Source: Bacteroidales bacterium
GTDB taxonomy: Bacteria > Bacteroidota > Bacteroidia > Bacteroidales > Paludibacteraceae
Assembly: GCA_012519885.1 (NCBI GenBank)
Contig: JAAYPI010000048.1
Span: 1 to 50,371, forward strand
DNA: 50,371 nucleotides
Direction of reading: 5' to 3'
The notes beneath the pieces are model-generated. The model was not told the DNA's origin, searched no databases, and saw only the letters and a list, made by a program, of their open reading frames with translations. The position numbers and the translations under genes were made by a program. This document shows positions 26,789-36,118 of the stretch, one piece after another. Every line of letters begins with the position of its first letter. The first letter of the stretch is position 1.

Positions 26789-26796
26789 CAAATTTA
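26789..26796 (-). promoter_or_regulatory. Candidate -7 element of the porPKLMN operon
   Basis: On the minus strand this reads TAAATTTG (TAnnTTTG). A transcript starting near 26782 would have a leader of about 70 nt. Within it, GCGGC (26759-26763) can pair with GCCGC (26724-26728) just before the start codon. No -33 element at the proper spacing is clear. Confidence 0.4.
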
Positions 26797-26826
26797 TTGT
26801 GTAAAACAACAAAAATGCAGAAAAAA

Positions 26827-27048
26827 TCAATATTCATCTTCGTTAAAGAAGAAATCTTCTTTACTGGGATAATCAGGCCAAATATCTTCTATTGTTTCAT
26901 ATATTTCACCTTCATCCTCCATCTCTTGCAGATTTTCAATTACCTCTAAAGGAGCTCCAGACCTAATCGCGTAATCTATCAACTCATCTTTGGTGGCTGG
27001 CCAGGGTGCATCTTCTAATTTTGATGCTAACTCTAACGTCCAATACAT
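26827..27048 (-). CDS. DUF2795 domain protein
   Basis: This 73-residue acidic protein starts MYWTLELASKLEDAPWPATKDELIDYAIRSG (positions 1-31, split here for reading: YWTLELASKLEDAPWPATK then DELIDYAIRSGAP). This matches the small DUF2795 family of Bacteroidetes and other bacteria. A tail rich in Glu/Asp/Phe follows. The function is unknown. It is flanked by the porP promoter region and the adenosyltransferase gene 100 nt away. Confidence 0.85.
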   Translation of the reverse strand: MYWTLELASKLEDAPWPATKDELIDYAIRSGAPLEVIENLQEMEDEGEIYETIEDIWPDYPSKEDFFFNEDEY

Positions 27049-27148
27049 ATCATTCGATTATTAAGTTTTATTAAAAAATCCACTAAAACTGCTCGCAAAG
27101 ATAAAAATATTTTTTTAGTTTGCAATACTTTCTTTACAATTTTTTAAA

Positions 27149-27664
27149 TTACAATTTTGTTAATTTTCGTGCGAGTACATATAAAAAATCAGACAGTCTG
27201 TTGATAAATATGGCTGCATTTTGTTGATGGGGGTGTAGAGTAATGTCATATATTCTTCTTTCGGCACGTCTACAGATTGTTCTACATACATCGCAATATG
27301 CAGAGCTAAGTGTTTCTCCTGGTATAACAAACCCTTTTAATGGGGGCATTAATTGCGTGTATGTATCAATTTTTTCTTCTAAATAGGTTATTGCACTAGT
27401 ATCGAAAGTGTACTTCAGGGCTAATTCACTATGATTGTCGTAGTCAATAGCAAATATGGCATTAACTTGAATCATATTTTGTTGAATATATTCAATTTCT
27501 TTTTTGTGTATATCTTCTATATCTTGGTTTTTTAAGATACCTAGAAAACTTGTCAATTCATCAAATGTTCCGTAAATTTCTAAACGTGGGTCGTTCTTTT
27601 CTACTCTAGTGCCTCCTAGTAGCCCAGTGCTACCTTTGTCTCCAGTCTTTGTGTATATTTTCAT
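27149..27664 (-). CDS. PduO-type cob(I)alamin adenosyltransferase
   Basis: This 171-residue helical-bundle enzyme transfers the adenosyl group of ATP to cob(I)alamin, giving coenzyme B12. The N-terminal ATP-binding loop KIYTKTGDKGSTGLLGG and the C-terminal CRTICRRAERRI motif are present, as is DELTSFLG in place of the common DELNS. It is followed by an SAM methyltransferase gene on the upstream side (22 nt gap), without obvious functional link. Confidence 0.93.
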   Translation of the reverse strand: MKIYTKTGDKGSTGLLGGTRVEKNDPRLEIYGTFDELTSFLGILKNQDIEDIHKKEIEYIQQNMIQVNAIFAIDYDNHSELALKYTFDTSAITYLEEKIDTYTQLMPPLKGFVIPGETLSSAYCDVCRTICRRAERRIYDITLHPHQQNAAIFINRLSDFLYVLARKLTKL

Positions 27665-27686
27665 GAGTTGAAACGTGTTTTGTGAT

Positions 27687-28472
27687 TTAATAGTAAATTG
27701 TATAGTGTTTTTTCTTTAGTTCGGGGTCAATAAAAACGATACCGATACTAAATAAATCGATGGATACTTGAATACGGGTGTCTGCACATATTTCTTCCCA
27801 TGCTTCTTTCATTTCTTTCGACCAATAAATATCATCGAATATAAATAGTGCTTTTTTCCCAATTTTATCCATACACATATTGAAATAAGATAGTGTAGGT
27901 TCTTTTTTGTGGTTAGCGTCAAAAAATATCATATCAATTTGAGCTGAATTGGCTAAGAAGAGTGGAAGTTGAGTAGTAATATCTCCTGTAATTATGCTAA
28001 TATTGGAAAGGTGAAGTGTATCCATGTTGTTTTTGGCTATTTTAGCAATTTCGGTAGATCCTTCAAATGAAAAAACCTTAGCTTGTTTATTTGCAGAAGC
28101 TATGTAAGAGCTTGTAATGCCTAGGCTTGTTCCTAATTCAATAATAGTAGTAGGTTTGTAAAATGCAATGATTCGGAAAATTAACTGAGCAAATTTTTTG
28201 CTTTTGAGGCTTTTGCGAGCGATAGAACTGATTTTTCTATGATTTGAGCGTCCGGTTCCAAAATCATCCACAAATATTTTTTGATTGTTTTGGCACAAAA
28301 GTTGGCGTGTTTTTTCTATTTCTTCAAAACAATAATAGGGCTGTTTTTCTTCTAAGATATCGGTAATAAATGCAAAAACAAAGGGGGAATGAACGCCATG
28401 TCCTTTACGATGTTTTGCATATATTTTATAGCGAAAAAATTGAAAGATATGCCATATTTTTTGTTGCCACAT
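27687..28472 (-). CDS. Class I SAM-dependent methyltransferase (O-methyltransferase-like)
   Basis: This 261-residue protein has an N-terminal segment RKGHGVHSPFVFAFI characteristic of a Bacteroidetes methyltransferase group. The SAM site is IIELGTSLGITSSYIA (about 112-127), with an acidic FSFEGS and a metal/active-site-like FFDANHKKEP and FIFDDIYWS. The architecture resembles caffeoyl-CoA O-methyltransferases. The substrate is unknown. It lies 35 nt after hflX and 22 nt before the adenosyltransferase, so it belongs to the same transcription unit. Confidence 0.82.
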   Translation of the reverse strand: MWQQKIWHIFQFFRYKIYAKHRKGHGVHSPFVFAFITDILEEKQPYYCFEEIEKTRQLLCQNNQKIFVDDFGTGRSNHRKISSIARKSLKSKKFAQLIFRIIAFYKPTTIIELGTSLGITSSYIASANKQAKVFSFEGSTEIAKIAKNNMDTLHLSNISIITGDITTQLPLFLANSAQIDMIFFDANHKKEPTLSYFNMCMDKIGKKALFIFDDIYWSKEMKEAWEEICADTRIQVSIDLFSIGIVFIDPELKKKHYTIYY

Positions 28473-28507
28473 AGTTGGTATTGGGTCTTAGGTTTAATTA
28501 TACTTGT

Positions 28508-29725
28508 TTATTCCTCTGACGTATCATCATCGTATTGTTGGTACAAAAAGTCGTTGTATGGGAATCGGGTGGTATGAATTTCTTTTGCTCGTTCGTATAG
28601 CAAGTCTTTTAATGTTTCTATATTTGTTTTTTCTTTTGCAGAAATAAATATACAGTTTTGTTTTAGTTTTGACATCCACGTTTCCTGTAGTTCTTGCAGT
28701 GAAATATTTTCTTTTCGTAAGGGGGTTAAATCATCTTCATCTTTTTTTTCGTACGTAAACGCATCAATTTTGTTAAAGACAAGAATGGTTAATTTTTCTT
28801 TGTTATCAATTTCATGCAGTGTTTTTTCTACTACTTCAATTTGTTCTTCAAATGCGGGATGAGAAATATCTACGATGTGTACTAGTATATCGGCTTCTCT
28901 TACTTCATCTAGAGTTGACTTGAATGATTCGACTAAGCCATGAGGCAATTTTCTGATAAAACCTACTGTGTCAGATAGTAGAAATGCGAGATTGTTAATC
29001 GTAATTTTTCTAACGGTAGTGTCGAGAGTGGCGAATAATTTATTTTCGGCAAATACATTTGATTTACTGAGCAAGTTCATTAAAGTTGATTTGCCTACAT
29101 TTGTGTAACCAACTAATGCTACTCTAACCATTTTGCCACGATTTTTGCGTTGAATGGTTTTTTGTTTATCTATATGGATTAATTCTGCTTTAAGTCTAGC
29201 TATTTTGTCTAATATTATACGTCTGTCTGTTTCAATTTGAGTTTCGCCCGGACCTCTTAATCCGATACCTCCTTTTTGGCGTTCGAGGTGAGTCCATAAA
29301 CGTGTTAATCGGGGTAAGAAATATTCGTATTGAGCGAGTTCAACTTGTGTTTTTGCGTGAGCTGTTTGTGCTCTTTTTGCAAAAATATCTAAAATCAGAC
29401 TTGTTCTGTCTAGGGCTTTAGCTTCTAGTGTGTTTTCGATATTGCGGAGTTGAGAAGGGGATAATTCATCATCAAAAATAACGAGGTTGATTTCTTGTTC
29501 TTGTATAAAGTTTTTTATTTCGAGTAGTTTTCCTTTTCCCACATAGGTTTTTGTATTTGGGAGCTCTACTCGTTGGTAAAACTCTTTTATGACAATAGCT
29601 CCAGCAGTTTCTGCCAAAAACGCGAGTTCTTTGAGATACTCTTTTGATTTTGTTTCATTTTGTTGTTGGGTTATTAGACCAACTAATACTACGCGTTCAA
29701 TATGTATTTCAGAATGAGAAATCAT
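28508..29725 (-). CDS. hflX: GTPase HflX
   Basis: This 405-residue protein has the HflX N-terminal domain (about 1-190, with GKGKLLEIKNF and DRTSLILDIFAKRAQT) and the GGIGLRGPGETQIETDRR linker motif. A G domain follows: VGYTNVGKSTLMN (P-loop), DTVGFIRKLPH (G3), NKID (G4). HflX rescues stalled or heat-damaged ribosomes by splitting subunits. It lies just after the tonB terminator, and no clear promoter was seen in the 14-nt space between them. Confidence 0.95.
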   Translation of the reverse strand: MISHSEIHIERVVLVGLITQQQNETKSKEYLKELAFLAETAGAIVIKEFYQRVELPNTKTYVGKGKLLEIKNFIQEQEINLVIFDDELSPSQLRNIENTLEAKALDRTSLILDIFAKRAQTAHAKTQVELAQYEYFLPRLTRLWTHLERQKGGIGLRGPGETQIETDRRIILDKIARLKAELIHIDKQKTIQRKNRGKMVRVALVGYTNVGKSTLMNLLSKSNVFAENKLFATLDTTVRKITINNLAFLLSDTVGFIRKLPHGLVESFKSTLDEVREADILVHIVDISHPAFEEQIEVVEKTLHEIDNKEKLTILVFNKIDAFTYEKKDEDDLTPLRKENISLQELQETWMSKLKQNCIFISAKEKTNIETLKDLLYERAKEIHTTRFPYNDFLYQQYDDDTSEE

Positions 29726-29739
29726 AGCTTATATAGGTT

Positions 29740-29769
29740 AAAAAAGCCTCACCAAATCGGTAAGGCTTT
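29740..29769 (-). terminator. Terminator after tonB
   Basis: On the minus strand an 11-bp stem (29759-29769 with 29743-29753, one G-T pair, 5-base loop) around AAAGCC/GGCTTT runs into T6. It begins 14 nt after the tonB stop and lies directly before hflX. Confidence 0.88.
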
Positions 29770-29782
29770 GTTTTTGTACTAT

Positions 29783-30469
29783 CTATCCTATTCGGAACCG
29801 AATTGGTAATGTGTATTTTACACGCACATTTTTACCTCCTTGTCGTCCTGGATTCCATGGTGGCATTGCTTTTACTACACGAACAGCTTCTTTGTCTAAA
29901 CTTTCTTCTACTCCGCGTACAACTTCTACGTCCACAATTTTACCGTCTGTATTTACCACAAATTGCACTACTACACGCCCTTGTATTCCGTTTTCTTGAG
30001 CAATAACAGGGTAGCGAATGGTTCGGTTGATGAATTGACTCATAGCAGCCTCTCCACCAGGGAACTCTGGCATACGCTCTACTACTACGTGTATTCTATT
30101 TTCTTCAGGATCTTCTACTGGTGCTGCAATAGGAGCTTGAATTACTACTTTTTTATTTTTATCATCTTCAGAATCAAAATCTTTTGTCTGAATATCCTCT
30201 TTGTCATCACGAATATCAATGATATCACTTAAAACGGTTTCTTGGATAGGTGGCGGTGGTGGTGGGGGGGGGGCATCACGGAAAGTTACCTCAATCATCT
30301 CTTCGTCTTCTACAAATTCTCCTTGAATTGCATCATCATACACTTTGATTTCATTTTTAGACCATTCGAATGCAATGAACATAATTCCAAGGGCTAGAAC
30401 TAAACCAATCAGAATTGCCATTGTTTTTTTGTTTTCCAAATTGGCTTTTGGGGTCTTTTTTATTTCCAT
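29783..30469 (-). CDS. tonB: Energy transducer TonB
   Basis: I set the start at ATG 30469 (228 aa, MEIKKTPKANLENKKT). An upstream in-frame ATG at 30514 would add 15 residues lacking family resemblance. One transmembrane helix (about 18-36) is followed by an acidic and proline-rich periplasmic stretch with eight consecutive Pro. The C-terminal TonB domain carries FPGGEAAMSQFI, YP.IAQENGIQGRVVVQFVV, and the closing YTLPIRFRIG. It couples ExbBD energy to TonB-dependent receptors. Three Pro codons lie in a run of ten C/G (30264-30273), a possible slippage site. Confidence 0.93.
   Translation of the reverse strand: MEIKKTPKANLENKKTMAILIGLVLALGIMFIAFEWSKNEIKVYDDAIQGEFVEDEEMIEVTFRDAPPPPPPPPIQETVLSDIIDIRDDKEDIQTKDFDSEDDKNKKVVIQAPIAAPVEDPEENRIHVVVERMPEFPGGEAAMSQFINRTIRYPVIAQENGIQGRVVVQFVVNTDGKIVDVEVVRGVEESLDKEAVRVVKAMPPWNPGRQGGKNVRVKYTLPIRFRIG
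30264..30273. repeat. G10/C10 homopolymer within tonB
   Basis: Ten consecutive G on the plus strand (C on the coding strand) occur in the Pro-rich linker codons GCC CCC CCC CCA of tonB. Such a run is unusual in this AT-rich sequence, where other Pro codons in the linker are CCA/CCG/CCT. A one-base change would shift the frame before the C-terminal domain. Confidence 0.9.
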
Positions 30470-30503
30470 ATACGTTGAAGTTTGTCGTTTACACAGTTGC
30501 TTG

Positions 30504-30511
30504 CAAATGTA
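30504..30511 (-). promoter_or_regulatory. Candidate -7 element for tonB
   Basis: On the minus strand this reads TACATTTG (TAnnTTTG). It lies 34 nt upstream of the chosen ATG at 30469. If real, the start at 30514 is excluded, because it would precede the transcript. Confidence 0.45.
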
Positions 30512-30616
30512 CAATATTTTTTTTTAATAGCTTGTATATCCTGTAATTTTTTACTGATATTTTTTTTTGAACTTGATTTTGTTGCTTAGTAACATCGTTA
30601 TTTACCACAAAAGATG

Positions 30617-30624
30617 TATATTTG
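30617..30624 (+). promoter_or_regulatory. Candidate -7 element for porQ-cmk-ispH-uvrA
   Basis: TATATTTG matches TAnnTTTG and ends 22 nt before the porQ ATG at 30647. It is divergent from the tonB promoter about 106 nt away. No TTTG at the proper upstream spacing is seen. Confidence 0.45.
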
Positions 30625-30646
30625 AATGTTTTTTTAGTATAACGAA

Positions 30647-31651
30647 ATGAAGGTAAGAATTAATATATTTATGTCGGTTGTTTTACTGTTTAGTACCTAC
30701 ATACAGGCACAATCGCTTTTTACTATGAGTTTTTTAGAGCAACCGGTTTCTGCTCATCATGCTGCTTTAGGAGGGAATAATACATCTTATTTGGGGCATG
30801 ATATTTCTTTTTTAGTATCCAATCCGGCGTTATTGTCTATTCAATCATCCAACGAGTTGTCTGTGAATGTGGCAAGTTATTTTGCTGGGTCAGGTTATGG
30901 TTCAGGAATATATAGTCGTTTGTTACATGAGCGAGGCATGTTAGGGGCGGGATTTCAGTATATGGGGTATGGAGAGTTTACTGGATTTGATGAATATGGT
31001 GTAGAAACGGGGACGTTTTCGGCACGAGATGTTGCGTTCTTTGTGAGTTATTCACAACAGTTGAATAATTATTTTAGTATTGGAGCTACGGTTAAGCCTG
31101 TGTTGGGGGTTTACGAACGCTATGTGTCATATGCATTGGCTGGGGATATGGGAATAGTTTTTATGGACAAGGAAAATGGCTTGCAGGTTGGGTTCTCTGC
31201 CAAAAATATTGGAGTAAGATTTGCTGGGTATGAATCTGATGAATCAGCTTCTATGTTGCCCTTAAATTTGAGTCTTGGAGCCTCAAAAAAGCTATTGCAT
31301 GCTCCTTTTGTGTTTCATCTAACAATGCAACAGTTACAACGTTGGACGTATGATGTGTCTACAAATGTTGATTCTACATCCATATCTTTTGTGGGGGAGT
31401 TGGCTCGCCATTTTATTGTGGGGGTAGATGTATTGCCTCCTTCTGATAAGTTTTGGCTAGCATTATCGTATAATTTTTTACGCGGACAGGAACTTCCTGT
31501 TCCTGAAATATTTTCTTTGAGTGGTTTTTCTGGCGGTATTGGTTTTTTTATAAAGGATGTTGAGTTAGGCATTGGTTTTGGGTCATACCATCAGGCTGCA
31601 ACTACTTTACATATCTCATTGCGTACAGATTTAACGAAATTTGGATTGTAG
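30647..31651 (+). CDS. porQ: Type IX secretion system protein PorQ
   Basis: This 334-residue outer-membrane barrel protein has a signal peptide (about 1-22, ending IQAQ). The family start is FLEQPVSAHHAALGGNNTSY, with SFLVSNPALL, and the length is typical. PorQ belongs to the T9SS attachment complex with PorU, PorV and PorZ. The order porQ-cmk-ispH matches Porphyromonas, which strengthens the call. It is the second attachment-complex gene in this window besides porZ. Confidence 0.9.
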   Translation: MKVRINIFMSVVLLFSTYIQAQSLFTMSFLEQPVSAHHAALGGNNTSYLGHDISFLVSNPALLSIQSSNELSVNVASYFAGSGYGSGIYSRLLHERGMLGAGFQYMGYGEFTGFDEYGVETGTFSARDVAFFVSYSQQLNNYFSIGATVKPVLGVYERYVSYALAGDMGIVFMDKENGLQVGFSAKNIGVRFAGYESDESASMLPLNLSLGASKKLLHAPFVFHLTMQQLQRWTYDVSTNVDSTSISFVGELARHFIVGVDVLPPSDKFWLALSYNFLRGQELPVPEIFSLSGFSGGIGFFIKDVELGIGFGSYHQAATTLHISLRTDLTKFGL

Positions 31652-31665
31652 AAAATGCGTTTTGT

Positions 31666-32364
31666 ATGACTAGGAAAAAGATTATCATAGCCATAGATGG
31701 ATATTCATCATGTGGTAAAAGTACGATGGCAAAGGAATTAGCTACCTCTATAGATTATATATATGTAGATACTGGAGCTATGTATAGGGCTGTAACATGG
31801 TATTGCATTGAGAATAATATAGTACAAAATGATGTGCTTGCGGTAGATAAGCTCGTTTCTCTTATGCCAAACATATGTGTTGAGTTTTATAGAACGGGTG
31901 ATGGCTCTGTTCATACAAAGCTAAATGGGAAGGATGTAGAGAAAGAAATTAGAGGGATGCTTGTGTCTCAGTATGTAAGCAAGGTAAGTGCCTTACGATT
32001 TGTGCGAGAAGCTATGGTAACTTTACAGCAAAAGATGGGAGAACAAAAGGGGATTGTGATGGACGGACGTGATATTGGAACTGTTGTTTTTCCGCAGGCT
32101 GAATTAAAAATATTTGTAACAGCAGATGCACGTATTCGTGCTAAAAGACGATATGATGAATTGATAGCGAAGGGAGAGGTTGTTTGTTTTGATGATATTT
32201 TAGCAAATATACGAGAGCGGGATTTTTTAGATGAAACTCGAGAAGAGAGTCCCTTGCGTAAAGCCCCTGATGCATTGGTCTTAGATAATGGGGTTTTGAG
32301 TATGGAAGAGCAAAATACTTGGTTGATGAATCAATATAAAAGGGTACTATGCGAGATATATTAG
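31666..32364 (+). CDS. cmk: Cytidylate kinase
   Basis: This 232-residue NMP kinase phosphorylates CMP and dCMP. It has the P-loop DGYSSCGKSTMAKELA, DTGAMYRAVTW for CMP binding, and MDGRDIGTVVFPQAELKIFV with the R-containing lid RAKRRYDEL. The length is normal. It lies 14 nt after porQ and overlaps ispH by 16 nt. A second, distant cytidylate-kinase-like gene is at 49340-49948. Confidence 0.96.
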   Translation: MTRKKIIIAIDGYSSCGKSTMAKELATSIDYIYVDTGAMYRAVTWYCIENNIVQNDVLAVDKLVSLMPNICVEFYRTGDGSVHTKLNGKDVEKEIRGMLVSQYVSKVSALRFVREAMVTLQQKMGEQKGIVMDGRDIGTVVFPQAELKIFVTADARIRAKRRYDELIAKGEVVCFDDILANIRERDFLDETREESPLRKAPDALVLDNGVLSMEEQNTWLMNQYKRVLCEIY

Positions 32365-33212
32365 TGGAAATTGACGAAGGGTCAGGATGTTGTTTTGGAG
32401 TGGTTAATGCTACAGAAAAAGCTGAAAAGACATTAGAAAAGGAAGGTATATTATTTTCACTAGGAGATATTGTTCATAATAGTGAGGAGGTTAGTCGTTT
32501 GTCTAATAAAGGGTTAAAGTCGATTGATAATGAGCAATTTGAACAGCTAGCTAATACCAAGGTATTGATACGTGCACATGGGGAGCCTCCTAGTACATAT
32601 CAAAAAGCGAAAGAAAGAGGCATACAATTAGTAGACGCCACATGTCCTGTGGTATTAAAATTGCAGAAGCGAATTGCAGAAGCGTATATGAATTGTAAAA
32701 ACAATACACAAATAGTGATATATGGGAAGATAGGTCATGCAGAGGTTGTTGGGTTAGTTGGACAAACAGCTGGAGAAGCTATTGTTATTGAGAATTGCTT
32801 GCAGTTAGATAAGTTAGATTTTACAAAGAATATTCTCTTGTTTTCTCAAACGACTCAATCTATAGATGGGTTCAAGGAGATTGTAGCTGCCATAAAGGGG
32901 AAAATAGCTAACGATGTTAATTTTGATTATAAAGACACCATATGTAGACAAGTAGCAAATAGGACTCCACGTATAAAAGCATTTGCCTTAAATCATGAAG
33001 TGGTGTTTTTTTTGAGTGATAAAAAGAGTTCTAACGGAAAAGTATTGTATGAGGAGTGTAAGAAGATTAATCCACGTACTTATTTTTTAAATAACCCCGA
33101 AGAATTTGATAAAACGGTACTAGAGGGAGTACATTCTGTAGGAATTAGTGGGGCTACTTCCACACCCAAGTGGCAGATGGAGAAGTTGAAACAGTTGATT
33201 TTGCTTTCATAA
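32349..33212 (+). CDS. ispH: 4-hydroxy-3-methylbut-2-enyl diphosphate reductase
   Basis: This 287-residue 4Fe-4S enzyme carries out the last MEP-pathway step, yielding IPP and DMAPP. The three cluster cysteines are in GCCFGVV, DATCPVV and DTICRQV. GHAEVVGL contains the catalytic Glu region, and ISGATSTPKWQ the substrate-binding Ser/Thr segment. The start overlaps cmk by 16 nt. IPP made here would feed UppS, encoded elsewhere in the window. Confidence 0.96.
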   Translation: MRDILVEIDEGSGCCFGVVNATEKAEKTLEKEGILFSLGDIVHNSEEVSRLSNKGLKSIDNEQFEQLANTKVLIRAHGEPPSTYQKAKERGIQLVDATCPVVLKLQKRIAEAYMNCKNNTQIVIYGKIGHAEVVGLVGQTAGEAIVIENCLQLDKLDFTKNILLFSQTTQSIDGFKEIVAAIKGKIANDVNFDYKDTICRQVANRTPRIKAFALNHEVVFFLSDKKSSNGKVLYEECKKINPRTYFLNNPEEFDKTVLEGVHSVGISGATSTPKWQMEKLKQLILLS

Positions 33213-33247
33213 ATCAGCTTTTGGGGGATTGAAGCAATGGGGATAGG

Positions 33248-36046
33248 ATGAAAAAAAAAGAAACAATATATATAAAAGGGGCTCGTGTCAATAATTTAAA
33301 AAATATTGATGTAGCAATACCTCGTGGTAAGTTTGTGGTTATAACAGGTGTTTCGGGTTCAGGTAAGTCATCGTTAGCATTTGATACCTTATATGCCGAA
33401 GGACAACGTAGGTATGTGGAGAGTTTGTCATCGTATGCACGCCAATTTTTAGGACGCATGAGTAAACCCGAAGTGGATGCCATAATAGGTATTCCTCCAG
33501 CCATTGCTGTAGAACAGAAAGTCAAAACACGCAATTCGCGTTCCACAGTTGGCACATCTACCGAAATTTACGACTATTTGCGGATGTTGTTTGCTCGTAT
33601 AGGCAAAACTTTTTCGCCTATCACTGGAGTAGAAGTCAAAAAACATCAAACCAAAGATGTACTTGATTTTATAACATCGTTGCCAGAAAACTCGCGTGTT
33701 GCTTTATTAGCTCCTGTGATACCAACAACAGATGAAACGATAGAAGAGTTAGTTGAATCGTTACTGAAACAAGGTTTTAGTCGTATGTTATATAATGGCG
33801 AGTTTGTGCCATTAGGTGAGTGTTGTGATCAACAATTATCAACAGCAATGTGTGAATTATTGATTGACCGATTTCCTGTAACCCATGATGCTCTTTCTCT
33901 TAATCGAATTGCCGACTCTGTAGAAACTGCCTTTTACGAAGGCAAAGGAGTGTGTATTGTTGCAGAGTTCGATAGCAATGGGAAGTTGACAAGCAAAACT
34001 GAATTTTCAAAAATATTTGCTGCGGATGGTATCGTGTTTGACGAGCTCACAGAGCAAATGTTTAGTTTTAATAATCCTTTAGGAGCGTGTCCTCGATGCG
34101 AAGGTTTTGGTATGATTATTGGGATAGATGAAGATTTGGTTGTGCCCAATAAGACCCTTTCGGTATACGATGATGCTGTGGCATGTTGGAAAGGAGAAAA
34201 GATGAGTGAAGATAAACTTAACTTGATAAAGCATGCTGATAAATTTGATTTTCCTGTTCACAAACCGTATGCTGCATTAAGCCCTGAGCAAAAAAAACTA
34301 CTTTGGACTGGGAACAGCTATTTTTATGGAATAAACGATTTTTTTACATTTTTAGAACAAAATCAGTACAAGATTCAATACCGTGTAATGCTGAGTCGCT
34401 ATAGAGGAAAAACGGTATGCCCTGTTTGTGCGGGTTCGCGATTGAGAAAAGAAGCTTTATACGTGAAAATTCATGGCAAGACGATACACGATTTGGTTAC
34501 TATGTCTATTACTGATTTGCTTTTATTCTTTCAGCAGACTTCATTTACTGAATATGAAAAAGCCGTGGCTACACGTTTGCTTACAGAAATCATGAATCGT
34601 TTACGCTATTTACAAGAAGTAGGATTAGAATATTTGACCTTAAATAGGTTATCTAACACCTTGTCGGGAGGTGAAAGTCAGCGAATTAATCTTGCTACTT
34701 CGTTGGGTAGTAGTTTGGTTGGCTCGTTATATATTCTTGATGAGCCAAGCATTGGTCTGCATCCCAGAAATACCGCTATGTTGGTAGGTGTACTAAAGAA
34801 ATTACAGGCATTGGGAAATACAGTGGTAGTGGTAGAACATGATGAACATATTATGCGTGAAGCCGATTGGCTTATAGATATAGGACCAGATGCAGGAAGA
34901 TTAGGAGGAGAAGTGGTATTAGAAGGCAATCCACAGTCAATCCTTGTGGCTAATACATATACCGAAGAACAAAAAAAACGCTCGCACACATTGCGTTATT
35001 TACTAGGAGAAGAAGCGATACCTATGCCAACTACACGCAGAAAGTGGTCTAATTATTTGTATATAGAAAATGCTAATGAGCATAATTTGAAGAATATTTC
35101 GGTAAAATTTCCGTTGAATGTACTGACTGTAGTTACTGGTGTAAGTGGCTCGGGAAAATCTACTTTAGTACGTTCTATATTATATGCATCACTTCGGCGT
35201 CATTTTGGTATGGCGGCTGACCGTGTGGGTAGTTTTGGAAAATTATCTGGAAGTTTGCATTTGGTTAACGCCATAGAGTTTGTTGACCAAAATCCGATAG
35301 GGAAATCATCTCGTTCTAATCCGTGTACTTATCTGAAAGCCTATGATGAAATAAGAAAATTATTTTCAGAACAACAATTAGCCAAACAAATGGGTTTTAC
35401 TGCTGCACATTTTTCGTTTAATGTACCTGGAGGTAGATGTGAAGAGTGTCAAGGAGAAGGTACGATAACGATACCTATGCAGTTTATGGCTGATGTGGTA
35501 CTAGAGTGTGAGGCGTGTCATGGTAAGCGGTTTAAGCAAGATGTGTTGGAGGTAACATACAAAGGAGTTAGCATTGCTGATGTGTTGGATATGACAGTTG
35601 ATCAAGCCATTCAATTTTTTGCAGCAACGCCTGAATCTACAACAAAGAAAATAGTAAAACGCTTACAACCATTACAAGATGTGGGTTTGGGTTATGTTAT
35701 GTTGGGACAATCGTCGAGTACCTTGTCGGGAGGGGAGAGTCAGCGTGTGAAATTAGCCTCATTTTTGAGCAACGAAACTCAAGAGCATACGATTTTTATA
35801 TTTGACGAACCTACTACTGGGTTGCATTTTAATGATATTAAAGTATTGATGCAAGCATTTAATACTCTTATTGACAAAGGACATACCGTTATTATTATTG
35901 AACACAATATAGATGTGATTAGAGTTGCCGATCATATAATTGATTTAGGTAAAGAGGGAGGAGATAAGGGAGGTTATATTGTATTTGAAGGGACTCCGGA
36001 TGAGATAAAAAACTGTGCTGATTCGTATACAGGAGTTTATTTGTGA
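33248..36046 (+). CDS. uvrA: Excinuclease ABC subunit A
   Basis: This 932-residue DNA-damage recognition ATPase of nucleotide excision repair has two ABC modules. The first has [20 protein letters not shown] (P-loop) and [12 protein letters not shown]. The second has [16 protein letters not shown] and [14 protein letters not shown]. Zinc-finger CXXC pairs are visible ([16 protein letters not shown] and [16 protein letters not shown]). The length is standard. It ends at a hairpin shared with rpsA. Confidence 0.97.
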   Translation: MKKKETIYIKGARVNNLKNIDVAIPRGKFVVITGVSGSGKSSLAFDTLYAEGQRRYVESLSSYARQFLGRMSKPEVDAIIGIPPAIAVEQKVKTRNSRSTVGTSTEIYDYLRMLFARIGKTFSPITGVEVKKHQTKDVLDFITSLPENSRVALLAPVIPTTDETIEELVESLLKQGFSRMLYNGEFVPLGECCDQQLSTAMCELLIDRFPVTHDALSLNRIADSVETAFYEGKGVCIVAEFDSNGKLTSKTEFSKIFAADGIVFDELTEQMFSFNNPLGACPRCEGFGMIIGIDEDLVVPNKTLSVYDDAVACWKGEKMSEDKLNLIKHADKFDFPVHKPYAALSPEQKKLLWTGNSYFYGINDFFTFLEQNQYKIQYRVMLSRYRGKTVCPVCAGSRLRKEALYVKIHGKTIHDLVTMSITDLLLFFQQTSFTEYEKAVATRLLTEIMNRLRYLQEVGLEYLTLNRLSNTLSGGESQRINLATSLGSSLVGSLYILDEPSIGLHPRNTAMLVGVLKKLQALGNTVVVVEHDEHIMREADWLIDIGPDAGRLGGEVVLEGNPQSILVANTYTEEQKKRSHTLRYLLGEEAIPMPTTRRKWSNYLYIENANEHNLKNISVKFPLNVLTVVTGVSGSGKSTLVRSILYASLRRHFGMAADRVGSFGKLSGSLHLVNAIEFVDQNPIGKSSRSNPCTYLKAYDEIRKLFSEQQLAKQMGFTAAHFSFNVPGGRCEECQGEGTITIPMQFMADVVLECEACHGKRFKQDVLEVTYKGVSIADVLDMTVDQAIQFFAATPESTTKKIVKRLQPLQDVGLGYVMLGQSSSTLSGGESQRVKLASFLSNETQEHTIFIFDEPTTGLHFNDIKVLMQAFNTLIDKGHTVIIIEHNIDVIRVADHIIDLGKEGGDKGGYIVFEGTPDEIKNCADSYTGVYL

Positions 36047-36064
36047 TAGCACATTGGAAAAAAA

Positions 36065-36098
36065 TAAAGGCGATACTTGATGAAGAGTATCGCCTTTA
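36065..36098. terminator. Shared terminator between uvrA (+) and rpsA (-)
   Basis: A perfect 13-bp stem (36065-36077 with 36086-36098) around an 8-base loop lies between the convergent stops. On the minus strand it is followed by a T-rich run (TTTTTTT near 36058-36064), so it should work best for rpsA. On the plus strand the tail is weaker. Confidence 0.88.
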
Positions 36099-36118
36099 AT
36101 TATATAGTGAAAGATAGC

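Noticed and set aside
30470-30514. Upstream start codon of tonB
   Set aside because: The added 15 residues resemble nothing in the family, and the -7 element at 30504-30511 would lie inside the coding region.
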